DNA from: CALOBA01 sp942491465 | GTDB lineage: Bacteria; Pseudomonadota; Gammaproteobacteria; Chromatiales; Chromatiaceae | Direction of reading: 5' to 3' | Assembly: GCA_942491465.1 (NCBI GenBank) | Contig: CALOBA010000061.1 | Coordinates: 1 to 64,000, forward strand | DNA: 64,000 bases | Shown here: one piece after another, positions 49,090 to 58,691 of the stretch | Position numbering within the stretch: the first letter of the stretch is position 1 | Layout of the letters: every line of letters starts with the position of its first letter | Translations under genes and position numbers: made by a program | Notes under the pieces: generated by a model | Database searches by the model: none | What the model was told of the DNA's origin: nothing | The model's input: only the letters and a program-made list of their open reading frames with translations

Positions 49090-51171
49090 TCAGGTCTCCG
49101 GCACCTGCTTGCGATACAGCACCGACCACTCGCTGACCTCGCGGATGCAGTCGTCGGCGATGCGCTCGGTGAGCAACAGCGTGTCCAGGGACCAGGCGGC
49201 GATGTCCGGGGGGTGGGCCGGCTCCCCGGCGGCGTCTCGGCCACGCCGCCGGGCGCTGATGATGCGTCGGCGCAGCTTGGCGATCTCGCCGTAACGGCCA
49301 TGCTCCGGGCGGGCGTCGGCCTGGTCGGCGCGGGGGCCGCCGAGGATGCGGCAGAGCAGGGTGGAGCGCTCGGCGAGCCGGCGGGCCTCGGCTTGGAAGC
49401 GCAGGCCGCTGAGGGCAACCACGGCGGCGGGCAACACCGTGGCCAGCAGGGCGAGCCAGGGCGAGAGCTCCTGGAGCAGCGGGCCGGTCCGCTCGGAGAG
49501 CCTGCCGGCGGTGTTGAGGCCGTCGACCATGAGGTTGATGCCGAGCATGACGACGACGGCCGGGCCGAGCCGCATGGCCAGGCGCTGGACGCCGCGCTCC
49601 AGGCGGGCCATGGCGTGGGCGTTGCGGCGATGGTAGCGGATCTGCTCCTGAATCCAGCGCCGCTGCACCAGCCGCAGGGCCCGGCGCGGCCGCAGCCGGA
49701 CGATGGTCAGGGTCCGTGGCGGACGATCGTCGGCGGCCGGCAGCGATTGGCGCTCGACCAGCTCGGGCAGATCGGCCGGCGAGATCGAACGGGCGATGGC
49801 CTCGGCGAGCCAGTCCACCGGGCTCTGCGGGATCGAGCGCGCCGGCGGGCGTGCCGACAGCGGGGGGCGGAAGCTGCCGACCCGGGGCAGGTAGTACAGC
49901 GAGCGCAGCCGCTCGGCCAGGTAGCGGTAGTCCACGGCGCGGTCGTTCCAGTGCTGGTCGTTGGCGGCGCGGGTGTTTTCGGCAATGACCAGCATACCCG
50001 CCAGCTCCAGCATGCCGACCACCAGGAGGACCGTAGCCGGCACAGCGGTCGCGCTCGACCAAGTCACCGCCAGCGCCCCGAGCAGCACCACCAGCACGGC
50101 CAGGACGTAGTTGAGCAGGAAGGCGCCGCGGTTTTGCCCGGAATAGTGATGATTGAGGGCGGCGGCGCGCTCGCGATAGGCCCGATAGGACGCCAGCGGC
50201 GGGTCGCGGCGGGGGCCGGGGCCGTCGGTCAGCCACCGCAGCAACAGGTCCCAGGTCCCTTTGCGCAGCCGAAGCTGGAGCCGGTCCGTGCCGGCCGGCG
50301 GCTGCTCGGCGTCGGTGAAGTACTCGCGCAACAGTCCGAGCGCGTCGTCGCCATCGTCGAAGACCGGCCGGCAGGCCTGACCGTCTTCTGCCGCGGGGCC
50401 GACCAGCAGCTGCCGGACCAGGTCGTCCAGGGCGGCGTCGAGCTGGGCGTCATCGCGGGGCGGCTCGCTCAGCACCGAGGCCAGTTCGTCCTCCGGGGTG
50501 ATCAGCCGGGTCTCGCCCCGAGCGGTGTCGATGAAGATCACCGACAGCCCGAAGGCGAGGGCGGCGGCCACGGTCTCCAGCGTGCCGCCGGCTTGCCCGG
50601 CCTTGGACGGGTCGGCAGCGGCCAGCAGTAGGTCGGCTTGGCGCAGCAGCAGCGCCGATTGGGCACGGTAGGCCTTCTGGCGGCGACGTTTGGCAAGCTC
50701 CGGCGCGGCCGACGACTCCTCATAGCGGCCGTCCAGCGCCAGGATATAGGCGCAGTCCTCGGCTTGGCGTTCGAAGTCGGCGCGGAACCAGTCCGGCCGA
50801 CTGTCGCGATAGCTGGCCGGGTCGAACGGCAGCACGGCGGCGAGTTCGGTGGCGATCGCGCCCGCGGCACCCGCGTTGGCAAGCTGCGTCAATGCCTCGG
50901 CCGCGAGGCTGTCGGCGCCCTCGCATAGGCCGGTCACGAGCCGCAGCAGCGGCGGTGCATCGGCGTAGAACCCGATCAACTCGGTCGCCCTCGATGGGCG
51001 CGCCGAGCGCGGCGACAGGGCGGCCAGCGGGCGGGCGATCTTGGCGAAGATCCGGTTCAGCTCGGCGCGCAGCCTGGCCTGTTCGGCGGCATCGAGCTGC
51101 CGCCGTCCGGCGAAGCCGATGCGCAGCACCAGTCGCGGGCGCTGGGGATTGACGGCGATACGGGTGGGCAT
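49090..51171 (-). CDS. SLOG-like nucleotide-sensor domain fused to a multi-TM region (693 aa)
   Basis: Residues about 13-215 look like a SLOG/Rossmann-type ligand-binding domain. RIGFAGRRQLDAAE is the glycine loop, VTGLCEGADSLAAEAL follows, and LLRQADLLLAAADPSKAGQAGGTLETV then AFGLSVIFID matches the late GGT motif of that fold. The C-terminal half has four predicted helices (about 350-369, 376-396, 529-551, 571-589) and two basic, helical cytoplasmic stretches. SLOG-plus-TM proteins are proposed sensors or effectors of nucleotide-signal-linked immunity or stress responses; that link is inferred from architecture. The ATG at 51171 has AGGAGAGCC upstream. It is a single gene between yiaV and aspC. 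Confidence 0.7.
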   Translation of the reverse strand: MPTRIAVNPQRPRLVLRIGFAGRRQLDAAEQARLRAELNRIFAKIARPLAALSPRSARPSRATELIGFYADAPPLLRLVTGLCEGADSLAAEALTQLANAGAAGAIATELAAVLPFDPASYRDSRPDWFRADFERQAEDCAYILALDGRYEESSAAPELAKRRRQKAYRAQSALLLRQADLLLAAADPSKAGQAGGTLETVAAALAFGLSVIFIDTARGETRLITPEDELASVLSEPPRDDAQLDAALDDLVRQLLVGPAAEDGQACRPVFDDGDDALGLLREYFTDAEQPPAGTDRLQLRLRKGTWDLLLRWLTDGPGPRRDPPLASYRAYRERAAALNHHYSGQNRGAFLLNYVLAVLVVLLGALAVTWSSATAVPATVLLVVGMLELAGMLVIAENTRAANDQHWNDRAVDYRYLAERLRSLYYLPRVGSFRPPLSARPPARSIPQSPVDWLAEAIARSISPADLPELVERQSLPAADDRPPRTLTIVRLRPRRALRLVQRRWIQEQIRYHRRNAHAMARLERGVQRLAMRLGPAVVVMLGINLMVDGLNTAGRLSERTGPLLQELSPWLALLATVLPAAVVALSGLRFQAEARRLAERSTLLCRILGGPRADQADARPEHGRYGEIAKLRRRIISARRRGRDAAGEPAHPPDIAAWSLDTLLLTERIADDCIREVSEWSVLYRKQVPET

Positions 51172-51383
51172 GATGGCTCTCCTGTAGCGGCAAGGGAACC
51201 TTGGCCGGCATCGGCCTCGGGCCGATCACGGTGGCTGATCCGAGTGTGACAGCATACCAGCGCGCCCGCGCTGGGCGGTTGCTGCTGTGCCCGCTGCCGG
51301 GATTGGCTATTATTCCCGCACACGCCCCTGCGCGCTGCTTCCAACCCCCTGTGCCTCAACGCCAACATCGATTCGCAAGACCC

Positions 51384-52571
51384 ATGACCATCAAGCTCTC
51401 TACCCGCGTCCAAGCCGTCAAGCCCTCGGCGACCCTTGCCATCACCGCCCGCGCCAAGGAGCTGAAGGCGGCCGGCAAGGATGTGATCGGCCTTGGTGCC
51501 GGCGAGCCGGACTTCGATACCCCGGACCACATCAAGGCGGCGGCCATTCAGGCCATCAATGACGGCTTCACCAAGTACACCGCCGTGGACGGCACGCCGG
51601 AGCTCAAGCGCGCCGTGATCGACAAGTTTCAGCGGGAGAATGGGCTGACCTTCGCGCCGGAGCAGATCCTGGTCTCCTGCGGCGGCAAGCAGAGCTTCTT
51701 CAATCTGGCTCAGGCGATCCTCGACCCCGGCGACGAGGTGGTCATCCCGGCACCCTACTGGGTCTCTTATCCGGACATGGTCCTACTGGCCGGCGCGGCG
51801 CCGGTGCTGGTGCATGGCGGGGCCGATCAGCGCTTCAAGATCACGCCCAACCAGCTGCGCGCGGCGATGAACGATCAGACCCGGCTGGTGGTCATCAACA
51901 GCCCGTCCAACCCCACCGGCATGGCCTACAGCCGCGACGAGCTGGCGGCCCTGGGTGAGGTGCTGCTGGACTTCCCAAAGGTCGTGGTCGCCACCGATGA
52001 CATGTACGAGCACATCCGCTGGGATACCGCCACGCCGTTCGTCAACATCGTCAACGCCTGCCCGGCGCTGGCCCCGCGCACCATGGTCCTGAACGGGGTG
52101 TCGAAGGCCTATTCGATGACCGGCTGGCGCATCGGCTACGCCGGTGGACCGGCGGACGTGATCAAAGCCATGAAGAAGATCCAGTCTCAGAGTACGTCCA
52201 ACCCGACCTCCATCGCTCAGGTGGCGGCACAGGCGGCGCTGGAGGGCCCGCAGGCGTGTATCGGCGAGATGCTGGCCGCGTTCAAGGAGCGCCATGACCT
52301 GGTGGTCGAGGGCCTGAACGCGATCCCCGGTGTCGACTGTCTGCCCACCGACGGCACCTTCTACGTCTTCCCGGAGATGTCCGGGCTGATCGAGCGGATC
52401 GACGGCGTGCGCACCGACCTGGAGCTGGCCGAGTATCTGATCGAGCAGGCCGGCGTTGCGCTGGTCCCCGGCTCGGCGTTCGGCTTGGAGGGCTGCGCCC
52501 GGATCTCCGTCGCCACCGGTCGAGAGAACTTGGAGCAGGCCATCGCGCGGATCGCCGCCGTCGCCGGCTAA
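51384..52571 (+). CDS. aspC: Class I aspartate aminotransferase
   Basis: A 395-residue PLP-dependent aminotransferase of the I-gamma type. The PLP lysine is Lys241 in GVSKAYSMTGWRIGYAGG. INSPSNPTGMAYSRDEL, the C-terminal arginine region GCARISVATGREN and the start STRVQAVKPSATLAITARAKEL are standard. It makes aspartate and glutamate from oxaloacetate and 2-oxoglutarate; in relatives of this type prephenate can also be a substrate. Its TAA is directly followed by palindromic element copy 3. Confidence 0.93.
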   Translation: MTIKLSTRVQAVKPSATLAITARAKELKAAGKDVIGLGAGEPDFDTPDHIKAAAIQAINDGFTKYTAVDGTPELKRAVIDKFQRENGLTFAPEQILVSCGGKQSFFNLAQAILDPGDEVVIPAPYWVSYPDMVLLAGAAPVLVHGGADQRFKITPNQLRAAMNDQTRLVVINSPSNPTGMAYSRDELAALGEVLLDFPKVVVATDDMYEHIRWDTATPFVNIVNACPALAPRTMVLNGVSKAYSMTGWRIGYAGGPADVIKAMKKIQSQSTSNPTSIAQVAAQAALEGPQACIGEMLAAFKERHDLVVEGLNAIPGVDCLPTDGTFYVFPEMSGLIERIDGVRTDLELAEYLIEQAGVALVPGSAFGLEGCARISVATGRENLEQAIARIAAVAG

Positions 52572-52676
52572 GTCAAGGTTCAGAAACAAGTGGTGCAGAC
52601 GCAACCAAGAAACGGCGAATCAAAAGGTTCAGCGAGCGGGCGTCTGCGCCACTTGTTTTTGAATCGATCCTAAGTC
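52568..52676. repeat. MITE-like palindromic element, copy 3 (inverted)
   Basis: Opposite orientation to copies 1 and 2. Arms lie at 52577-52602 and 52640-52665 with a few mismatches. CTAAGTC occurs at 52568-52574 and again at 52670-52676, a possible 7-bp target duplication that includes the aspC stop codon (TAA at 52569-52571). It separates aspC from the FimT-like gene. Confidence 0.88.
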
Positions 52677-52826
52677 GGCCTGCTCGAGCCGCGATCCCGA
52701 TCACGGCGGCAGCCGGATGATCGTGCTTTGCTGTAAGAGAGATTGAGACCGGGCCGGGCGGCCGATGCCCTCCACGAGGGCCGGTCGCATCCGGCCAAAA
52801 CGGCTTTACGAGCGAAAGGAGGATTT

Positions 52827-53390
52827 ATGTATCGACAGCGCCGATCGCCGAGCCGACGGATCAGCCGCGGCGTGACCCTGATCGAGCTCATGGTCACCAT
52901 CGCCGTGCTGGTGGTGACGCTCACCGTCGGGACGAGCTGGATGGGCTACATCATCGCCAACAATCAGCGCGTGGCTGCCGTCAACACCCTGATGGGCATG
53001 CTCAACCTGGCCCGGTCCGAGGCGATCAAACGCGCCACCGATGTCACGCTGTGCGCGGCGGCGACCGACGTCACCGCCAGCACCACCGAAGATCCCTGCT
53101 CCAACGCTGGGGAGTGGGAGAACGGCTACGTGGTCTACCAGGTCGTCGATGCAACGCTTGGCTCGGAGACGTTCGGCATCATCCGTATCCACCCCGGGGT
53201 GGTCGGCAGCGGCCTGACCGTCCGCAGCAATGGGAACGCGATCACCTATCAGGATGACGGCTCGGTAACCGCCGACTCCCCCGCGACCTTCACCTTCTGC
53301 GACACCCGCGGTGTCGTCGAAGGCCGGTCGATTACCGTCGCCCTATCCGGGCGGCCCATGGTCAAGACGTCGGCTACCTGCGCCGATTGA
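52827..53390 (+). CDS. FimT/GspH-like type IV pseudopilin
   Basis: A 187-residue secreted pilin-like protein. A type III signal, RGVTLIELMVTIAVLVVTL, is cut by the prepilin peptidase before Val, followed by a helix and a beta-rich C-terminal head containing three or four cysteines. AAAGGAGG precedes the ATG at 52827. No pilV, pilW, pilX or pilE genes are adjacent, so it is isolated from a full minor pilin operon. It may act in a type IV pilus or DNA uptake system encoded elsewhere. Confidence 0.85.
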   Translation: MYRQRRSPSRRISRGVTLIELMVTIAVLVVTLTVGTSWMGYIIANNQRVAAVNTLMGMLNLARSEAIKRATDVTLCAAATDVTASTTEDPCSNAGEWENGYVVYQVVDATLGSETFGIIRIHPGVVGSGLTVRSNGNAITYQDDGSVTADSPATFTFCDTRGVVEGRSITVALSGRPMVKTSATCAD

Positions 53391-53411
53391 CCTGCGCCCG
53401 GCTGTTGCGAA

Positions 53412-54335
53412 TCAGGCGGTCAATACCCCGATAACGAACAGCAGCACCAGCACGGACTGATACTGCGCGGTCTGCCCCAGCAGCAGATTCAGTCCGGGGC
53501 CCGGCTCGATCTCCACCAGACGCCGGGCCAGCCAGACCCCCATCGGCAACGCCGGCAACGGCAGCCAGGCCGGACCGGGCAGCCAGCCGATCCATGCACC
53601 CAAGGCCATGCACAGCGGCGCCAGCAGCAGCATTGCGGCATACAGGCGCCGCGCCCATGAGCGACCGAGGACGTGGCATAGGGTCCTGCGACCGGCCGCG
53701 CGGTCGGTGTCGAAGTCGCGGTAGTTGTTCAACAGCAGCACCGCCGCGGCGGGCAGACCGAGGGCGAGCCCGAGCCAGAGTGCCCCGGGCGTCAGCGCGA
53801 GGGCCTGCAACCAATAGGTACCGGCCACCGCCGCAATGCCGAAGAAGACCAGCACATAGAGTTCGCCGAAGGGCCCGTAGGCGATGGGCCGGGGGCCGCT
53901 GGTGTAGGCGTAGCCCGCGGCAATGGCGGCGAGGCCGAGCAGCAGGATCGGCCAGCCCCCACGCAACACCAGCCCGAGCCCGAGCACGAAGGCCAGGCCG
54001 AAGACCAGATGGGCCGCCAGCCGTACCTGGGCCGAGGTGAACCAGCCCTGGGCCGAGGCCCGGGCCGGCCCGAGCCGGTGCGGGGTGTCGGTGCCGCGGT
54101 CGAAGTCGGCGGCATCGTTGTGCAGATTGGTCCCGATCTGGATCAGCGCGGCGGCCAGCAGCGTGACCAGGGCGGTGATCGGGGCAATGCTGCCGGTCTT
54201 GGCCTGAGCGAGCAGCACCCCGGCGACCACCGGCCCCAGGGCCAGCAGCAGGGTGCGCGGCCGCGAGGCGGCGATCCAGCGTTGCAGTCGGGTGCGCGGC
54301 GCGCGACCGGCCTGGATGGGGCTGGATTCACTCAT
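53412..54335 (-). CDS. menA: 1,4-dihydroxy-2-naphthoate polyprenyltransferase MenA
   Basis: A 307-residue UbiA-family membrane prenyltransferase with about eight helices. The Asp-rich prenyl-PP site is in IQIGTNLHNDAADFDRGTDT, and a second one is in LLNNYRDFDTDRAAGRRTLC. It attaches the polyprenyl chain to 1,4-dihydroxy-2-naphthoate, making demethylmenaquinone. The ATG at 54335 overlaps the menB stop (TGATG). Last gene of the men cluster here. Confidence 0.94.
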   Translation of the reverse strand: MSESSPIQAGRAPRTRLQRWIAASRPRTLLLALGPVVAGVLLAQAKTGSIAPITALVTLLAAALIQIGTNLHNDAADFDRGTDTPHRLGPARASAQGWFTSAQVRLAAHLVFGLAFVLGLGLVLRGGWPILLLGLAAIAAGYAYTSGPRPIAYGPFGELYVLVFFGIAAVAGTYWLQALALTPGALWLGLALGLPAAAVLLLNNYRDFDTDRAAGRRTLCHVLGRSWARRLYAAMLLLAPLCMALGAWIGWLPGPAWLPLPALPMGVWLARRLVEIEPGPGLNLLLGQTAQYQSVLVLLFVIGVLTA

Positions 54336-55195
54336 CAACTGGTGCGGCGCGGGAAACGGCGGAAGTCGGGACGACGCTTCTCCAGGAAGGCGTTGCGTCC
54401 CTCCTGGGCCTCGTCGGTGGTGTAGTAGAGGCCGGTGGCGTTGCCGGCGAGCTCCTGGATGCCGGTGAGCCCGTCGAGGTCGGCATTGAAGCCGGCCTTG
54501 AGCAGGCGCAGGGCCGTCGGCGACAGCTCAAGCATGCGCCGGCACCAGTCCACGGTCACGGTCTCAAGTTCGGCGAGCGGTACGACGGTGTTCACCAAGC
54601 CCATGTCCAGGGCCTCTTCGGCATCGTACTGCCGGCACAGGAACCAGATCTCCTTGGCCTTTTTCAGGCCGACGGTGCGGGCCATCAGGCCGGCGCCGTA
54701 GCCGGCGTCGAAGCTGCCCACCCGCGGCCCGGTCTGACCGAAGCGGGCGTTGTCGGCGGCGATGCTCAGATCGCAGACCAGATGCAGCACATGACCGCCG
54801 CCGATGGCATAGCCGGCGACCATGGCGACCACGGGCTTGGGCAGGGTGCGGATCTGGCGCTGGAGGTCGAGCACGTTCAGGTGCTCGGCGCCGGTCTGAT
54901 CGCGGTAGCCCTCGTCGCCGCGGATGCGCTGATCGCCGCCGGAGCAGAAGGCGAGCTCGCCGGCACCGGTAAGGATGATGACGCCGATGGCCGGGTCATG
55001 ATGGGCGCGGTGGAAGGCGTCGATCAGCTCGCGCACCGTCTCCGGGCGAAACGCGTTGCGGACCTCCGGGCGGTGGATGGTGATTCGGGCGATGCCCTCG
55101 GCATGGTCGAAGCGGATGTCGGTGTAATCGACGCCGTCGACGCGCTGCCATTGGATCGGGGCATCGGTAGAGGGGTGGTCGCTGGGCACGGTCAC
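54335..55195 (-). CDS. menB: 1,4-dihydroxy-2-naphthoyl-CoA synthase MenB
   Basis: A 286-residue crotonase-fold enzyme that closes the naphthoate ring from O-succinylbenzoyl-CoA. The diagnostic stretch FGQTGPRVGSFDAGYGAG is present, with the oxyanion region FCSGGDQRIRGDEGY and AIGGGHVLHLVCDL. The start is a GTG at 55195 without a strong ribosome-binding site; a second GTG is two codons downstream. A 129-bp gap separates it from menD. Confidence 0.94.
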   Translation of the reverse strand: MTVPSDHPSTDAPIQWQRVDGVDYTDIRFDHAEGIARITIHRPEVRNAFRPETVRELIDAFHRAHHDPAIGVIILTGAGELAFCSGGDQRIRGDEGYRDQTGAEHLNVLDLQRQIRTLPKPVVAMVAGYAIGGGHVLHLVCDLSIAADNARFGQTGPRVGSFDAGYGAGLMARTVGLKKAKEIWFLCRQYDAEEALDMGLVNTVVPLAELETVTVDWCRRMLELSPTALRLLKAGFNADLDGLTGIQELAGNATGLYYTTDEAQEGRNAFLEKRRPDFRRFPRRTS

Positions 55196-55324
55196 CTCGG
55201 GGACTGGGTGGATAGGGAGCGCGGATTGTAACCGCGCGAGGGCGGGTGTGTGTCGACGGCGCAGGAAACCGAGCCTTACGCACTGCCGCGACGCTGCCCA
55301 CAGGCGGCTGCAACGTCGACCGGC

Positions 55325-57085
55325 TCAGCTCGCCGAAACCGCACCATCGGCAGCAATCGCGCGCCCCAGGGCCTGGTGCACGCCGCGGCTGAGGTCGGCG
55401 TCGATGATAACCTCGATCAACAGCGGCCTGGCGTTGCCGGTGCTCAACCCCAGCTCCAACGCCCGATCGAACCCCGCGGCGTCCGTCACGGATTGATGAT
55501 CGAGCCCGAAGGTCGCGGCCAGCATGGCCAGATCCGGGGTCACCGGCGTGCGCCAGAGCCGTTCGAAGCCCGGCAGTCCGTGCTGGGGCAGGTAGTCGAA
55601 GATGCGCCCGCCGCCGTTGTTGATGACGATCACCGGCCGCGCCAATGGTCCGGCCAGCAGCAGCCCGCTGAGGTCGTGGCAGAACGACAGGTCGCCGAGC
55701 AGGCCCCAGCAGGGCCCACCGGCGGCGTCGATGCCGGCCAATGTGGACAGTTGGCCGTCGATGCCGCTGACGCCGCGGTTGCCGAAGACAGGCAGCGTCT
55801 TTGCGCGCGACCTGCCCCAGGTGTCGAGCTGGCGGATCGGCATGGAGTTGGCGCAGAGCAGCGCGTCCCCGGCCGGCAGCCGATGGAGCAGCCTGCGGAT
55901 GAGCTGACCTTCGCACCAGGGTGACCCCCGCAGGTGCGCGTCGAGCAAGGCATGGATACGCTCATCGGCGCGCTGCCAGCGATGCCGCCAGTCCGGGTCG
56001 GGCCGCACCGCCCCGGTTGCGGACAGTGCGTCGATGACGGCGGCCGGGTCGCCGGTCAAGCGCTGGATGAGATCGTGGCTCGGGTCGGACCAGCCGCCGG
56101 CGGGATCGATCAGCAGCATCGGTACGCCGTCGAGCCATTCCCCCAGGCGCTTGGAGACGGCCGGCCGGCCGATGCGCAGCACCCAGTCCGGTCGCAATGC
56201 CCGCGCGGCCTGCGGATTGCGCAACAGGCTGTCGTAGCCGCTGATCCTTGTGCCGGGGGCGGCGCCGAAGCGCAGCCCCGACAGCGGGTCGGCCAGCACC
56301 GGCAGTCCGAGGCAGTGGGCCTGGCGGTCGAGGGCGGCGGCCAGTGCGGTGCTGTGGGCGCCGGGACCGCAGACGATGATGCCGCGACCCTTGGGCCAGT
56401 CGGGCATCGGTGGCACTGTCGGGACGGTCCTCGGCCCGATCGACCTGCGCGCTGCGTCCAGTTCGGTCGCCGCCTCGATGCCGCAGTCGCCCACGGGCAC
56501 CAACGGCTCGTCGAAGGGCAGGTTGATCTGGACCGGTCCGGGCCTTGGCCCGCGGCTGATGTGTCCGGCGCGCAGCCCCAAGGCGCGGATCGCCTTCAGC
56601 GCCGCGGGCCGGTCATCGGGCAGGCCGGGGTCATGGCTCTCGCGGGTGAAGTGCCCGAACAGCCGGGTCTGGTCGATGGTCTGGTTGGCGCCGAAGCCGC
56701 GCAGTCGCGGCGGGCGATCGGCGCTGAGCAGGATCAGCGCCGCGCCCCACTCACTGGCCTCGATGACCGCCGGATACCAATGCGCCGGGGCGCTGCCGGA
56801 GGTGGCCAGCAGGGCCACCGGCCGGTGGGCCGCACGGGCCAGCCCGAGGGCGAAGAATGCGGCGCTGCGCTCGTCGAGGATCGGCGTGATGCGCAGCCAC
56901 GGACGGCGCTGGGCGGCGAGGATGACGGGCGTGGAGCGCGATCCGGGGGAGATCACCAGGTCGCGCATCCCCGCCGCTTCGAGCCCTGCCAGCAGGGCCA
57001 GGGACCAGCGCAGGTTGCGGCAGGCGATCGCGTCGGAGGCGGCCTGGACCGGGGCTTGCCCCGGCGCGCGCGAGCCCGGGCTCAT
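55325..57085 (-). CDS. menD: SEPHCHC synthase MenD
   Basis: A 586-residue thiamine-diphosphate enzyme that condenses isochorismate with 2-oxoglutarate. VISPGSRSTPVILAAQRRPW and DERSAAFFALGLARA carry the conserved ThDP glutamate region. GDLSFCHDLSGLL is the Mg-ThDP motif and NNGGGRIFDYLPQHGLPGFE the C-terminal one. The ATG at 57085 overlaps the menF stop by 4 bp. Confidence 0.95.
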   Translation of the reverse strand: MSPGSRAPGQAPVQAASDAIACRNLRWSLALLAGLEAAGMRDLVISPGSRSTPVILAAQRRPWLRITPILDERSAAFFALGLARAAHRPVALLATSGSAPAHWYPAVIEASEWGAALILLSADRPPRLRGFGANQTIDQTRLFGHFTRESHDPGLPDDRPAALKAIRALGLRAGHISRGPRPGPVQINLPFDEPLVPVGDCGIEAATELDAARRSIGPRTVPTVPPMPDWPKGRGIIVCGPGAHSTALAAALDRQAHCLGLPVLADPLSGLRFGAAPGTRISGYDSLLRNPQAARALRPDWVLRIGRPAVSKRLGEWLDGVPMLLIDPAGGWSDPSHDLIQRLTGDPAAVIDALSATGAVRPDPDWRHRWQRADERIHALLDAHLRGSPWCEGQLIRRLLHRLPAGDALLCANSMPIRQLDTWGRSRAKTLPVFGNRGVSGIDGQLSTLAGIDAAGGPCWGLLGDLSFCHDLSGLLLAGPLARPVIVINNGGGRIFDYLPQHGLPGFERLWRTPVTPDLAMLAATFGLDHQSVTDAAGFDRALELGLSTGNARPLLIEVIIDADLSRGVHQALGRAIAADGAVSAS

Positions 57086-58506
57086 GCGTACTGCAGGGCG
57101 CTGAGCATGGCGCTGAGCTTGGCCTCGGTCTCGTCCCACTCGGTGGTGGCGTCGGAGCCGGTAATGATGCCGGCACCGGCGTAGAGTTCGGCGCGCTCGG
57201 CGTGGACGCGGGCGCAGCGCAGCAGCACCCAAAGCTCGCCGGTCAGGTCCGGCGTGATGAAGCCCGCCGCGCCGGTATACCAGCCGCGGCGGATGGGCTC
57301 ATTGGCCGCGAGCCAGCGGTGTGCCCGCTGGCGCGGGTGGCCGTTGGTGGCCGGTGTCGGGTGCAGGCGCTCGGCAAGCTGGAACAGGTCGACGCGGGGT
57401 GCCGGAACGGCCTGGATCGGTGACCAGAGGTGTTGGGCGTTGTTGAGCTGCATCACCCGCGGCGCCTCCGGCACGGCGATGTCCGTACAGCAGGGCGTCA
57501 GCGCAGTGCGGACGGCGTCGACCACGAATTGGTGCTCGCGCAGGTTCTTGTCCGAGGCAAGCAAGGCGGCGGCCAGCTCGGCATCGCGCTCGGTGGTCTC
57601 GGCGCGGGCGGCGGTGCCGGCGAGGGCGTCGACCTCCAGCCGGCCGCCGCGCAGCGACAGCAGTCGCTCCGGGGTCGCCGCCACGAAGCTGGCGCCGTTG
57701 CGGCGCAGATTGATCACCTGGCAGGACGGGAACAGGCAGCCCAGGGCGCTGAGCAGTCGGCCGATGTCGAAGCGGCGGGAGCCGGCCACATGCAGTCGCC
57801 GGGACAGGACCACCTTGTCCAGCTCGCCCGCGGTGATCTCCGTCAACGCAGCGCCCACCAACCGCGCCCAATCGGTGGCGTCGGGCTCGGTTGCCTCGGG
57901 TCGCAGTCGCGCCGGCCTCAGCGGGCCGGGGATGGCCCGGTACAGGGCCGGAACCAGGCGGTCGAGGGCCGCTGCCCAGCGCGCCAGCAGTGTGGTGCGC
58001 GCCGAATCGGCGCTGCTGCTCGTCGCGGCCGGGGGCCAAGCCGCAGACAGGATCAGGGCGGCCTGGCCGTCTTCGCAATGCAGACCGACCTCCGGCACCC
58101 AGAGCAGGCTGTTCGGCATATGGTCTTCCGCCGGGGGACGGGCATCGGTATCGGCGGCGAAGCCCAGCAGCGCGAAGGCGTCGAGGCCGGTGCGGTCCGG
58201 GTCGAGGCGCAGCCAGCCGGCGCTCAAGGCATGGGCCTCGGCGGCCAGTCGCTGCAGGCGCTCGGGGCCGGCGGCCTCGCGCTCCAACGCCTGGCCGTAG
58301 CCGGCGCGGATCGTGCCCTGCTCGGCATGGACGAGCTGAAACTGCTGGCCTTCGAGCTGCGGTGCCCCGGTGGGCAGACGCGGCAGGCGCAGGACCAGCG
58401 AGACCAGCCCTGGCGTGCTGCGCGTCGGCGCTTGCAGGAACAGCTGCTCGACGCCCGCGGCCAGCCGAGTATCGAGCTGGCCGCGGATGGGCGCTGGATC
58501 GATCAT
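57082..58506 (-). CDS. menF: Menaquinone-specific isochorismate synthase MenF
   Basis: A 474-residue chorismate-utilising enzyme. The start MIDPAPIRGQLDTRLAAGV lies at 58506 after GAGG. LDKVVLSRRLHV, SFVAATPERLLSLRGGRLEVDALAGTA and RRGWYTGAAGFITPDLTGELWVLLRCARV are typical of MenF/EntC. It converts chorismate to isochorismate as the first step of the MK branch and feeds MenD. No menC, menE or menH is in the window. Confidence 0.94.
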   Translation of the reverse strand: MIDPAPIRGQLDTRLAAGVEQLFLQAPTRSTPGLVSLVLRLPRLPTGAPQLEGQQFQLVHAEQGTIRAGYGQALEREAAGPERLQRLAAEAHALSAGWLRLDPDRTGLDAFALLGFAADTDARPPAEDHMPNSLLWVPEVGLHCEDGQAALILSAAWPPAATSSSADSARTTLLARWAAALDRLVPALYRAIPGPLRPARLRPEATEPDATDWARLVGAALTEITAGELDKVVLSRRLHVAGSRRFDIGRLLSALGCLFPSCQVINLRRNGASFVAATPERLLSLRGGRLEVDALAGTAARAETTERDAELAAALLASDKNLREHQFVVDAVRTALTPCCTDIAVPEAPRVMQLNNAQHLWSPIQAVPAPRVDLFQLAERLHPTPATNGHPRQRAHRWLAANEPIRRGWYTGAAGFITPDLTGELWVLLRCARVHAERAELYAGAGIITGSDATTEWDETEAKLSAMLSALQYA

Positions 58507-58605
58507 CCTAAGGCCTCGCTGCCTGTCGCACAGGACAGGGGCTCGGCAGCTGCGCCGCGGGTGGTCGCGAAGGCTGGAAAGAGGGTTTGACAATCATCGA
58601 ACAAT

Positions 58606-58665
58606 AAAAACGACTGGCTTGGCGTCCCCGACAAATGCTCTTGTCAGAGTGTCGGCGACGCCCAA
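58606..58665 (-). terminator. Terminator-like hairpin downstream of the alpha/beta hydrolase gene
   Basis: On the minus strand a roughly 15-bp stem (arms at 58619-58633 and 58650-58665, with two irregularities) is followed by GUCG and a run of five U at 58610-58606. It probably separates the hydrolase gene from menF. Confidence 0.55.
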
Positions 58666-58691
58666 GGTTCACGCGTTGTGCGAACCTCGCC

